Shown here piece after piece: positions 1 through 5,036 of a DNA stretch of 5,036 nucleotides; within the stretch, counting starts at the first letter, position 1; each line of letters opens with the position of its first letter. Made by a program: the position numbers and the translations under genes. This DNA comes from Armatimonadota bacterium (lineage in GTDB: Bacteria > Armatimonadota > Fimbriimonadia > Fimbriimonadales > ATM1): NCBI GenBank assembly GCA_003695835.1, contig RFHN01000307.1, positions 1-5,036 on the forward strand, read 5' to 3'. The notes beneath the pieces are model-generated. The model was given only the letters and a program-made list of their open reading frames with translations, had not been told where the DNA came from and did not search any database.

Positions 1-18
1 CTCGGCGACTCCGTCGAA

Positions 19-594
19 ATGGCAGCGCCCATGCTGCCCCTGATCCCGGTTTGGCTCCAAAGCGCCACACCAGGAACCCAGCAGATCGGCCACGCCAACA
101 TCTCCGGAACGCTCATCGCTGGAGCCATCCGGTCGGGAGCTATCCAGACGGGAGCCATCCAGACGGGAGCGTTCCGACTGACCGCAGGAGCGGGGGCTGG
201 CAGAGTCCTTACCTCGGATGCATCGGGAAGCGGATCCTGGCAGAATCCCCCGCCGCCCTCTGGACCCGCAGGCGGAGACCTTTCCGGCACCTATCCGACT
301 CCGCTCGTGGACGGCTTGCAGGGACGTGCGGTTGCCCCTACGGCTCCCACTCGGGATCAGGTGCTGAAGTGGGACGGTGCGGCCTGGGCGCCGGCTGCAG
401 ACCTCACGGATCAGTTGTGGCAGGCGTCGGGCTCTAACATCTACTACAACGCAGGAAATGTGGGGATCGGCACTAACAGCCCGGCGTATCCGTTGCACGT
501 GGAGACCGGTTCCGGCGACAGAGCCATCTACGTGCTTCACACCGCCACCAGCGGCCTCGTCTACAGCGTCTTCGCGCAAAGCGACGCCAACTGA
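19..594 (+). CDS. Fibre-like repeat protein, N-terminal part, ending at an in-frame TGA
   Basis: No enzyme family recognised; this reads as a structural fibre or surface protein. From the ATG at 19, residues 1-15 are fairly hydrophobic and could be a weak export signal. Residues 30-54 form a pentapeptide array (GAIRS, GAIQT, GAIQT). Further segments are GRVLTSDASGSGSWQ (61-75), GDLSGTYPTPLVDGLQG (86-102), DQVLKWDGAAWAP (113-125) and GNVGIGTNSPAYPLHVE (146-162). The last three types recur in tail-fibre-like and large secreted bacterial proteins. The first 26-residue repeat begins near residue 167 and is cut by TGA at its final position. The frame is open from base 1 and no Shine-Dalgarno precedes base 19, so the true start may lie upstream of the window. 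The same frame continues after the TGA as the 604-1602 part, so the two were probably one gene. Start and function are uncertain; the coding frame is well supported. Confidence 0.7.
   Translation: MAAPMLPLIPVWLQSATPGTQQIGHANISGTLIAGAIRSGAIQTGAIQTGAFRLTAGAGAGRVLTSDASGSGSWQNPPPPSGPAGGDLSGTYPTPLVDGLQGRAVAPTAPTRDQVLKWDGAAWAPAADLTDQLWQASGSNIYYNAGNVGIGTNSPAYPLHVETGSGDRAIYVLHTATSGLVYSVFAQSDAN
106..180 (+). repeat. Tandem 15-base repeat encoding pentapeptides (G-A-I-x-x)
   Basis: Five in-frame 15-base units encode GTLIA, GAIRS, GAIQT, GAIQT and GAFRL. The units at 136-150 and 151-165 differ at one base (ggagcYatccagacg). The five-residue period, with a small residue followed by an aliphatic or aromatic one, could form a short beta-helical or coiled segment. 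It does not match the classical A(D/N)Lxx pentapeptide consensus well. The array lies within the N-terminal part of the fibre-like gene. Confidence 0.75.
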
Positions 595-984
595 GGCAGA
601 GGGGTGGTTGGCTATGCATCCGCCACCAGCGGCACCACCTACGGCGTCTACGGAGTAAGCGACAGCAACTCGGGCAAAGGGGTGTATGGCTTGGCATCCG
701 AAACCATCGGCACCACCTACGGCGTGTTTGGGGAAAGCGTGAGCACCTCGGGCACAGGGGTGCACGGCAGGGCAATCGCCAACAGCGGCATCACTTTCGG
801 CGTGTCTGGGCGAAGCTCCAGTACTCAGGGCAGAGCGGTGTATGGCTATGCATCCCACACCAGCGGCAATACCTTTGGCGTGTTTGCGGAAAGCAGGAGC
901 ACCTCGGGCACAGGGGTGTATGGGATTGCATCCTCCACCAGCGGCTCCACCTTTGGCGTCTATGGGCACATCAACAGCTCCCAG
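517..984 (+). repeat. Six tandem 78-base coding repeats (26 residues each)
   Basis: Six consecutive units of exactly 78 bases start at 517, 595, 673, 751, 829 and 907. The encoded consensus is roughly G-x-G-V-Y-G-x-A-S-x-T-S-G-x-T-(Y/F)-G-V-(Y/F)-G-x-S-x-S-x-S. Copies share DNA tracts such as GGGGTGTATGG and GGCATCC, so they probably arose by duplication. A degenerate seventh copy (GAYGVLGTEP, GHAVYAIG) follows. The fixed length and the alternation of Gly, small and hydrophobic residues fit a beta-solenoid or trimeric fibre shaft. The first unit is the most diverged and carries the TGA at its 26th codon. The period is much longer than, and lacks the unique spacers of, a CRISPR array. Confidence 0.9.
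592..594 (+). other. In-frame TGA interrupting the fibre-like reading frame
   Basis: The TGA sits at position 26 of the first 26-residue repeat, in the context SDAN-stop-GRGVVGYAS. The equivalent codon in the later units is TCG (Ser), TCG (Ser), CAG (Gln), TCG (Ser) and CAG (Gln). Frame and spacing continue perfectly on both sides, so this is a substitution and not an indel. TCA to TGA or CGA to TGA needs one base change; TCG to TGA needs two. It may be a true nonsense mutation, a sequencing or assembly error, or a read-through or recoded codon. Confidence 0.85.
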
Positions 985-1602
985 TCTGGAGCCTACGGTG
1001 TCCTTGGTACGGAACCTACAGGTGGCGCCGGGCATGCGGTCTATGCCATTGGTACCCTCGCCGCTACGGGCACCAAGTCGTTCCAGATAGACCATCCGCT
1101 CGATCCCGAAAACTACTACCTGAACCACTTCTGCACCGAAGGCCCGGAACCGTACAACACCTATCGTGGAAACGTGGTAACGGACGCGAAAGGGTACGCC
1201 ACCATCGCTCTTCCGGCGTACTTTGATAGCATCAACCGCGATCCCACTTATCACCTCACCGTCGTTGACGACAGCGATGACTTCATCCTGGCAAAGGTGG
1301 TGCGAGAGATTCGGAACAACGAGTTCACCATCCGCACCAGCAAGCCCTACGTGAAAGTCTCCTGGGAAGTCAAGGCGATCCGCAACGACCGGTGGGTGCA
1401 GAGGTACGGGTTCCAGACCGACCAGGAGAAAGAGGACGAGATCAAGGGCAAGTACCTGAATCCCGAACTCTACGGAAAACCCAAGGAGTCCGGCATCCTC
1501 TATCGCCCGGACATGGGCCAGATGCCCGTAGCCGATCGAAGAACGCCGGCACGAGCAACCCAGGCCCAACAGACGAACGGGAGGGCAAAGGCAAAGCGAT
1601 AG
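604..1602 (+). CDS. Fibre-like repeat protein, C-terminal part (repeat shaft plus conserved terminal module)
   Basis: This continues the 19-594 frame after the TGA. The GTG at 604 is only the first possible re-initiation codon: purine-rich bases (GGCAGAGGG) abut it directly, giving poor Shine-Dalgarno spacing, so independent translation is doubtful. Residues 1-128 are 26-residue repeats and 129-155 a degenerate repeat. Residues 158-300 form a distinct non-repetitive module opening with KSFQIDHPLDPENYYL, followed by GNVVTDAKGYATIALPAYF (189-207), FTIRTSKPYVKVSWEV (241-256) and YLNPELYGKPKESG (284-297). From memory, a KSFxIDHPLDP module caps repeat-rich hypothetical proteins in several environmental phyla, where it may be a C-terminal assembly or anchoring domain; this is not established here. 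The last 30 residues (Arg, Lys, Gln, Ala, Thr) look disordered and basic. Stop TAG. The gene converges on the aminotransferase gene with a 10-base gap. Confident as coding sequence, unsure of function or intactness. Confidence 0.8.
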   Translation: MVGYASATSGTTYGVYGVSDSNSGKGVYGLASETIGTTYGVFGESVSTSGTGVHGRAIANSGITFGVSGRSSSTQGRAVYGYASHTSGNTFGVFAESRSTSGTGVYGIASSTSGSTFGVYGHINSSQSGAYGVLGTEPTGGAGHAVYAIGTLAATGTKSFQIDHPLDPENYYLNHFCTEGPEPYNTYRGNVVTDAKGYATIALPAYFDSINRDPTYHLTVVDDSDDFILAKVVREIRNNEFTIRTSKPYVKVSWEVKAIRNDRWVQRYGFQTDQEKEDEIKGKYLNPELYGKPKESGILYRPDMGQMPVADRRTPARATQAQQTNGRAKAKR

Positions 1603-1612
1603 CGCAGCAACT

Positions 1613-2746
1613 CTACCGTCCAGCCACCGAACGGTCGCGAACGAAGTGAAGCGCGACGTCGGCGCAATACTCCACTTGCTCCGTCGTCAGGTGCGCTTGA
1701 ATTGGCAGAGAGAGGACTTCCCGGCAGGCGCGCTCCGTCTCCGGGAAGTCGCCCTCTTTGTAGCCAAGAAACTGATACGGAGGTTGAACGTGTAGGGGCA
1801 CTGGGTAGTACACCGCTGACGGAACGCCGTGCTGTTTCAGGTACTCCATCAGCGCGTCCCGCCGCTCGTAGCGAATCGTGTATTGGTGATAGGTGTGGTA
1901 TGTCGTTTCCGGCTCGACATACGGACAAACGATCTCGGAATCGCGAAACGCCTCGTCGTAGACCTGGGCATTGGCGTTCCGGGCGTTGTTCCACGCGCTC
2001 AGCGCTTGGTACTTGACGCGAAGAATGGCGCCTTGGATTTCGTCCATGCGCGAGGTATGCCCGATGTCCTCATAGTAATAGGGCTGCTTCGCCATGCCGT
2101 GAACGCGCAGGCTTCGCGACCGCTCGGCGATCTCGTCGCTATTCGTGAGGATCATGCCCGCGTCTCCGGCTGCGCCCAGGTTCTTCGTTGGGAAGAAGCT
2201 GAGGGTCGCCGCGTCCCCCCAGGTTCCGCACGCCTTGCCGTTCCGCGTACTGCCGATCGCTTGCGCTGCGTCTTCCAGCACCATGAGGTTGTGAGCCTTC
2301 GCAATCTCGAGGATCGACTCCATGGCGGCAATCTGCCCGAACAGGTGGATCGGCAGGATGGCTTTCGTGTGTTCCGTGATCGCTGCCTCGATGAGGCTCG
2401 GATCCATGTTGAACGTGCGGGGGTCAATGTCAACGAACACGGGTCGCGCCCCGTTCTGGACAATCGCCTCCACCGTCGCGACAAAGGTGAAGGGCGTTGT
2501 GATGACTTCGTCCCCCGGGCCGATCCCCATGGCCTGGAGAGCGATTTTCAATGCGTCCGTACCGCTGTTGCAGGCGACGCCGTACTTGACGCCACAGGAC
2601 GCCGCGATCTCCTCCTCCAAGAGGCGGACCTGTTCGCCGGGCGCATACATGCCGCTTGCGAGAACGTTCAAAACAGCCGCGTCGAGTTGAGCCTTCAACT
2701 CCTCGTACTGCGCCTGCAAATCGACAAAACGTATTGGGTCTTTCAT
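1613..2746 (-). CDS. DegT/DnrJ/EryC1/StrS family PLP-dependent sugar aminotransferase
   Basis: A 377-residue fold-type I aminotransferase, normal length for the family. It transfers an amino group, usually from glutamate, to a keto-sugar attached to a nucleotide. Visible landmarks are NSGTDAL (60-66, PLP phosphate contact), PFTFVAT (85-91), HLFGQ (134-138), LEDAAQAIG (157-165; Asp159 for the pyridine nitrogen), SFFPTKNLGAAGDAG (183-197; Lys188 forms the Schiff base), SRMDEIQGA (232-240), YYPVPLHVQ (313-321) and the C-terminal EVLSLPI. The FFPTKNLG and YYPVPLH signatures resemble WbpE/FdtB-type enzymes that make 3-amino sugars, but the substrate cannot be fixed from sequence. The ATG start lies 7 bases after the TAA of the nucleotidyltransferase gene, with only a weak purine tract (AAGAAAG) between, suggesting co-transcription and perhaps translational coupling. 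Stop TAG. Family assignment is firm. Confidence 0.95.
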   Translation of the reverse strand: MKDPIRFVDLQAQYEELKAQLDAAVLNVLASGMYAPGEQVRLLEEEIAASCGVKYGVACNSGTDALKIALQAMGIGPGDEVITTPFTFVATVEAIVQNGARPVFVDIDPRTFNMDPSLIEAAITEHTKAILPIHLFGQIAAMESILEIAKAHNLMVLEDAAQAIGSTRNGKACGTWGDAATLSFFPTKNLGAAGDAGMILTNSDEIAERSRSLRVHGMAKQPYYYEDIGHTSRMDEIQGAILRVKYQALSAWNNARNANAQVYDEAFRDSEIVCPYVEPETTYHTYHQYTIRYERRDALMEYLKQHGVPSAVYYPVPLHVQPPYQFLGYKEGDFPETERACREVLSLPIQAHLTTEQVEYCADVALHFVRDRSVAGR

Positions 2747-2753
2747 CTTTCTT

Positions 2754-3779
2754 TTACGGAACCACGCCGGATCGCGAGTAGGACGTCAGCACCGTGCCGC
2801 CGCCGATTACGGAGTTTTCTACGACCGCGTGAGGCTCCACTTCCGCATTTTCCCCGATGATCGAGTTCCGGATGACGGCTTCCTCGCCGATCGTCGCGCC
2901 TTCAAGGATGACGGAGGTCTCCACGTTCGCCCCCTCCTTCACGACGGCGCGAGGCGAAATCACCGAACCGCCGGTCACCGCGCCCCGAACATCGGCATCC
3001 TCCGCCACGGCCGAGTCCCCTTGCATGCGGAACGGGCGCGCGGGGGCTACCTCCCCCGAGAGAACCGCCTTCACAGCGCGCAAGTACTGGCTGGGGCGAC
3101 CGATGTCAATCCAAAAACCCTTTTGGATGTCCCCAAATACCTTCTTCCCCGCCTCGATGACCCTCGGAAACACCTCCCGCTCCACGTTGCACCGACGCTG
3201 TGGGAAGAACTCTTCGAAGATGTCGCGGTTGATCACGTACAGGCCGGCATTGACGAAATCCGTGCCTTCGGCAGGGCCAGTGAGATTGCGCTTTTGTTCC
3301 TCGGAAGGCTCCAGGAATCCCTGCACGCGCCACTCCTCGTCGAGCGGCACCACCCCGTACGCGTGAGGACGCGGGACTTCGCGAAGAGTGAGCGTAACAT
3401 CAGCCTGCCGCTCTCGATGCCGCTGAATGATGCCGGCGATGTCGAACGAGTGTATGGTGTCTCCGTTGAAAACGACGCAATCGTCAGGGGGCAGCGCGTC
3501 CCACGCGTTTCGGATCGCTCCGCCGGTGTCGAGAGGCTCGCTTTCGACCGCATAGACGAGCCGCACGCCGAACTCGCTCCCATCGCGAAAGTGGGCTTCG
3601 ACGGCCTCCGCCATGTAGTTCGTTGCGAAGCAGACTTCCTCGATGCCCGCAGACTTCAGGTAAGAGATCTGATATTCGAGGAGCGGCGCGTTGACGAGCG
3701 GCATGAGCGGTTTCGGTCGAGACAGGGTCAGCGGCCGGAGTCGGGTGCCGAGGCCGCCTGCGATGACGATTCCGCGCAT
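2754..3779 (-). CDS. Nucleoside-diphosphate-sugar pyrophosphorylase with C-terminal left-handed beta-helix (mannose-1-phosphate guanylyltransferase-like)
   Basis: A 341-residue cytoplasmic enzyme that joins a sugar 1-phosphate to an NTP, releasing pyrophosphate. The N-terminal nucleotidyltransferase domain (1-240) has the signature GGLGTRLRPLT (8-18) with PKPLMPL (22-28), then EPLDTGGAI (81-89), NGDTIHSFD (105-113; Asp107 a likely metal ligand), FVNAGLYVI (175-183), VEREVFPR (199-206) and GFWIDIGRPSQYL (221-233; Asp225 a likely second metal ligand). Residues 250-335 carry hexapeptide repeats (SVILEGATIGEEAVI) of a left-handed beta-helix. This layout fits GMP-type mannose-1-phosphate guanylyltransferases and long RmlA-like enzymes, so GDP-mannose, dTDP-glucose or another product is possible. 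It is first in the operon with the sugar aminotransferase. The ATG at 3777-3779 has no clear Shine-Dalgarno; TAACCT lies 7 bases upstream. Stop TAA. Confidence 0.93.
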   Translation of the reverse strand: MRGIVIAGGLGTRLRPLTLSRPKPLMPLVNAPLLEYQISYLKSAGIEEVCFATNYMAEAVEAHFRDGSEFGVRLVYAVESEPLDTGGAIRNAWDALPPDDCVVFNGDTIHSFDIAGIIQRHRERQADVTLTLREVPRPHAYGVVPLDEEWRVQGFLEPSEEQKRNLTGPAEGTDFVNAGLYVINRDIFEEFFPQRRCNVEREVFPRVIEAGKKVFGDIQKGFWIDIGRPSQYLRAVKAVLSGEVAPARPFRMQGDSAVAEDADVRGAVTGGSVISPRAVVKEGANVETSVILEGATIGEEAVIRNSIIGENAEVEPHAVVENSVIGGGTVLTSYSRSGVVP

Positions 3780-3786
3780 GGCGCTG

Positions 3787-3792
3787 AGGTTA
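3787..3792 (-). promoter_or_regulatory. Possible -10 box for the sugar-nucleotide operon, leaderless arrangement
   Basis: On the minus strand this reads TAACCT (TANNNT) and ends 7 bases before the ATG, the distance expected if transcription starts at or next to the start codon. No TTGACA-like -35 is seen 17 bases further upstream and no Shine-Dalgarno is present. Based on spacing alone, so weak. Confidence 0.3.
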
Positions 3793-3848
3793 CCGCAACG
3801 AGGGCGCGACCGGACTCGCTCCGTCCGAGAAGCTCTGAAAGGGTCAGG

Positions 3849-3854
3849 TAGAAT
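3849..3854 (+). promoter_or_regulatory. Possible -10 box for pdxS
   Basis: TAGAAT matches TATAAT at five of six positions and ends 10 bases before the pdxS ATG, so a transcript would have a leader of only a few bases. The sequence before the ATG (CCGGCCAAAG) contains no Shine-Dalgarno, consistent with that. The expected -35 region (near 3826-3831) is not a good match. A short dyad, CGGAC-7-GTCCG at 3811-3827, lies just upstream and could be an operator or chance. Confidence 0.35.
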
Positions 3855-3864
3855 CCGGCCAAAG

Positions 3865-4770
3865 ATGTCCCAAAATCAGAATCGAAACGAGCAGATCGGA
3901 ACTTGGCGGCTGAAGGTAGGCCTGGCCGAGATGTTGAAGGGTGGCGTCATCATGGACGTCGTCACCCCCGAGCACGCCCGCATCGCCGAGAAGGCGGGTG
4001 CCGTCGCCGTCATGGCGCTGGAACGTGTGCCGGCCGACATCCGCGCCCACGGCGGGGTCGCACGCATGTCGGACCCCGAGATTATCAAGCGGATTCAGGA
4101 CGCGGTAACGATTCCGGTCATGGCGAAATGCCGCATCGGCCACTTCGTTGAGGCGGAGATCCTGCAAGCGCTCGAAGTGGACTACATTGACGAAAGCGAG
4201 GTTCTCACGCCGGCGGACCCAGAGAACCACGTTTGGAAGCACGACTTCACCGTCCCGTTCGTTTGTGGCGCCCGAAACCTCGGCGAGGCTTTGCGCCGCT
4301 GTGCGGAGGGCGCCGCGATGATCCGAACGAAGGGTGAAGCGGGAACCGGCGACGTCATCGAGGCCGTCCGCCACATGCGCACGATCATGAGCGAGATTCG
4401 CCGAGTTGCGTCCGCCCGCGAGGACGAGCTCGTCGCGATCGCCAAAGAACTGAACGCGCCTCTGGACTTGGTGCAGGAAGTTCACGAAAAGGGTCGTCTG
4501 CCCGTTCCGAACTTCAGCGCGGGCGGAATCGCGACGCCGGCCGACGCTGCGCTCATGATGAAATTGGGCGCGGAGGCGGTGTTCGTAGGGTCCGGCATCT
4601 TCAAGAGTGGCGACCCAGAACGGCGCGCGGAGGCGATCGTCGAGGCCGTTGCGCACTACAACGACCCTGCGGTTCTTGCGCGCGTGTCCGCCGGTCTCGG
4701 AGAGCCGATGGTCGGAATCAACGTCTCTTCCCTGCCACCGGAGGAACAGCTGGCCGTCCGCGGGTGGTAG
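3865..4770 (+). CDS. pdxS: Pyridoxal 5'-phosphate synthase subunit PdxS
   Basis: PdxS condenses ribose 5-phosphate, glyceraldehyde 3-phosphate and ammonia (delivered by the glutaminase PdxT) into PLP in the DXP-independent vitamin B6 route; family members form (beta/alpha)8-barrel dodecamers. The 301-residue protein aligns throughout with Bacillus PdxS: GGVIMDV (26-32; Asp31), AVMALERVPADIR (48-60), PVMAKCRIGH (84-93; Lys88), DYIDESEVLTPADPE (106-120), RTKGEAGTG (154-162; Lys156), NFSAGGIATPADAALMM (216-232), FVGSGIFKSGDP (240-251) and the terminal RGW. Asp31, Lys88 and Lys156 match catalytic Asp24, Lys81 and Lys149 of the Bacillus enzyme with a constant offset of 7. The frame is open back to an ATG at 3691, but that start would overlap the opposite-strand gene and add 58 non-homologous residues, so 3865 is chosen. 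The N-terminus is slightly long (MSQNQNRNEQ). No pdxT follows directly; a DUF488 gene lies 19 bases downstream. Stop TAG. Confidence 0.98.
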   Translation: MSQNQNRNEQIGTWRLKVGLAEMLKGGVIMDVVTPEHARIAEKAGAVAVMALERVPADIRAHGGVARMSDPEIIKRIQDAVTIPVMAKCRIGHFVEAEILQALEVDYIDESEVLTPADPENHVWKHDFTVPFVCGARNLGEALRRCAEGAAMIRTKGEAGTGDVIEAVRHMRTIMSEIRRVASAREDELVAIAKELNAPLDLVQEVHEKGRLPVPNFSAGGIATPADAALMMKLGAEAVFVGSGIFKSGDPERRAEAIVEAVAHYNDPAVLARVSAGLGEPMVGINVSSLPPEEQLAVRGW

Positions 4771-4776
4771 CTCGAG

Positions 4777-4782
4777 AAGGAG
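4777..4782 (+). promoter_or_regulatory. Shine-Dalgarno of the DUF488 gene
   Basis: AAGGAG lies 7 bases before the ATG at 4790, a near-ideal ribosome binding site within the 19-base gap after the pdxS stop. It supports this start and co-transcription with pdxS, and contrasts with the absence of any such site before pdxS or the nucleotidyltransferase gene. Confidence 0.75.
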
Positions 4783-4789
4783 CGCCTCC

Positions 4790-5036
4790 ATGCCGCTCCA
4801 GCTTTTTACCATTGGCGTATACGGCACGGACGAGGCGAGCTTCTTCGACGCCCTCTCGCGGCATCGTATCACTCATTTCGTAGATGTCCGCGCCTTACGC
4901 GGCCTCCGAGGCGGAGAGTACCGATATGCCAATGCGGCGGCGCTACAGCGCCGCCTGGAGGAGATGGGGATCGCCTACCAGCATCGGAAAGACCTCGCTC
5001 CCGACGCCGAGACCCGCAGGCTGCAAGCCTTGAAAG
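4790..5036 (+). CDS. DUF488 domain protein, 5' part (runs off the window)
   Basis: The first 82 codons are present and open to the window end. The translation begins MPLQLFTIGVYG, then FFDALSRHRITHFVDVRALRG (about 18-38), RGGEYRYANAAALQRRLEEMG (about 41-61) and IAYQHRKDLAPD (about 62-73). This follows the DUF488 pattern of TIG near the N-terminus, a VDVR strand after about 30 residues, then a G-I-x-Y-x-H strand. The usual TIGHSN is replaced by TIGVYG and the R-G-x-x-G-x-E-Y-x-x-A-N motif is present, which I recall from a DUF488 subgroup. The family's biochemical role is not settled, and none is assigned here. DUF488 proteins are usually about 120-180 residues, so roughly half is visible. A good Shine-Dalgarno (AAGGAG) and the short gap to pdxS suggest one transcript. 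Confidence 0.85.
   Translation, partial: MPLQLFTIGVYGTDEASFFDALSRHRITHFVDVRALRGLRGGEYRYANAAALQRRLEEMGIAYQHRKDLAPDAETRRLQALK

Noticed and set aside
473..775. Minus-strand open frame rich in Arg, Cys and Trp
   Set aside because: Its repetitive composition is just the reverse complement of the 78-base coding repeats.
517..984. Regular repeats considered as a CRISPR array
   Set aside because: Units are contiguous 78-base coding copies with no constant-repeat and unique-spacer alternation, and no cas gene is nearby.
1615..1635. ACCGT/ACGGT inverted repeat near the convergent gene ends, considered as a terminator
   Set aside because: The stem is only 5 base pairs with an 11-base loop, has no T-run on either strand, and lies inside the aminotransferase coding end.
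1829..2860. Long plus-strand open frame (343 codons) opposite the aminotransferase
   Set aside because: It is the antisense shadow of a gene with complete catalytic motifs; its translation is Arg-rich with no recognisable family, as expected in GC-rich DNA.
3835..3847. CTGA/TCAG mini-hairpin upstream of pdxS, considered as a regulatory RNA structure
   Set aside because: A 4-base stem is expected by chance, and it would lie upstream of the inferred transcript start.
2829..3851. Long plus-strand open frame (340 codons) opposite the nucleotidyltransferase
   Set aside because: It is an antisense shadow without domain signatures, while the minus-strand frame carries all nucleotidyltransferase motifs.
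3691..3864. Upstream ATG extending pdxS by 58 residues
   Set aside because: The extension would overlap the opposite-strand nucleotidyltransferase gene, is basic and unlike PdxS, and PdxS proteins are normally about 290-300 residues.
3844..4872. Long minus-strand open frame (342 codons) opposite pdxS
   Set aside because: pdxS on the plus strand is unmistakable end to end; this frame has no family features and would also overlap the DUF488 start.

Overview
This is a 5,036-base, gene-dense bacterial chromosome fragment that looks GC-rich. It holds a broken or recoded repeat-fibre gene, a two-gene sugar-nucleotide operon on the minus strand, and a plus-strand operon that starts with pdxS. No RNA gene, mobile element or CRISPR array is visible. 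The longest stretch between genes is 85 bases.

Organism: the fibre protein has GYAS-x-TSGTTYG repeats, a GNVGIGTNSP linker and a C-terminal KSFQIDHPLDP module. From memory of such families, this resembles large secreted or surface hypothetical proteins of Armatimonadota (Fimbriimonadales), with Acidobacteria and Planctomycetes as alternatives. The assignment is an inference and only weakly held; the core genes (pdxS, nucleotidyltransferase, aminotransferase) are too widespread to decide it.

Layout: (1) About 1-1602, plus strand, is a fibre-like protein in a single reading frame, interrupted by one TGA codon at 592-594. The TGA falls exactly on the last codon of the first of six 78-base repeats (517-984). 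The frame is open at the left window edge. (2) 1613-3779, minus strand, is an operon: a nucleoside-diphosphate-sugar pyrophosphorylase with a C-terminal left-handed beta-helix (2754-3779), followed after 7 bases by a DegT/DnrJ/EryC1/StrS sugar aminotransferase (1613-2746). It converges on the fibre gene with only 10 bases between stop codons. (3) 3780-3864 is an 85-base divergent intergenic region with a TANNNT -10-like box close to each start codon and no Shine-Dalgarno sequence, compatible with leaderless or nearly leaderless transcripts in both directions. (4) 3865-4770 encodes PdxS, the synthase subunit of the DXP-independent pyridoxal phosphate pathway. It is followed after 19 bases and a good Shine-Dalgarno by the 5' part of a DUF488-family gene that runs off the window. 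pdxT, the usual partner, does not directly follow pdxS.

Working together: the minus-strand pair probably makes an activated amino sugar for a cell-surface polysaccharide or glycoprotein glycan. The aminotransferase needs PLP, the product of the divergent pdxS pathway. The link is plausible but unproven. The most unusual signal is the in-frame stop within the repeat array of the fibre gene.
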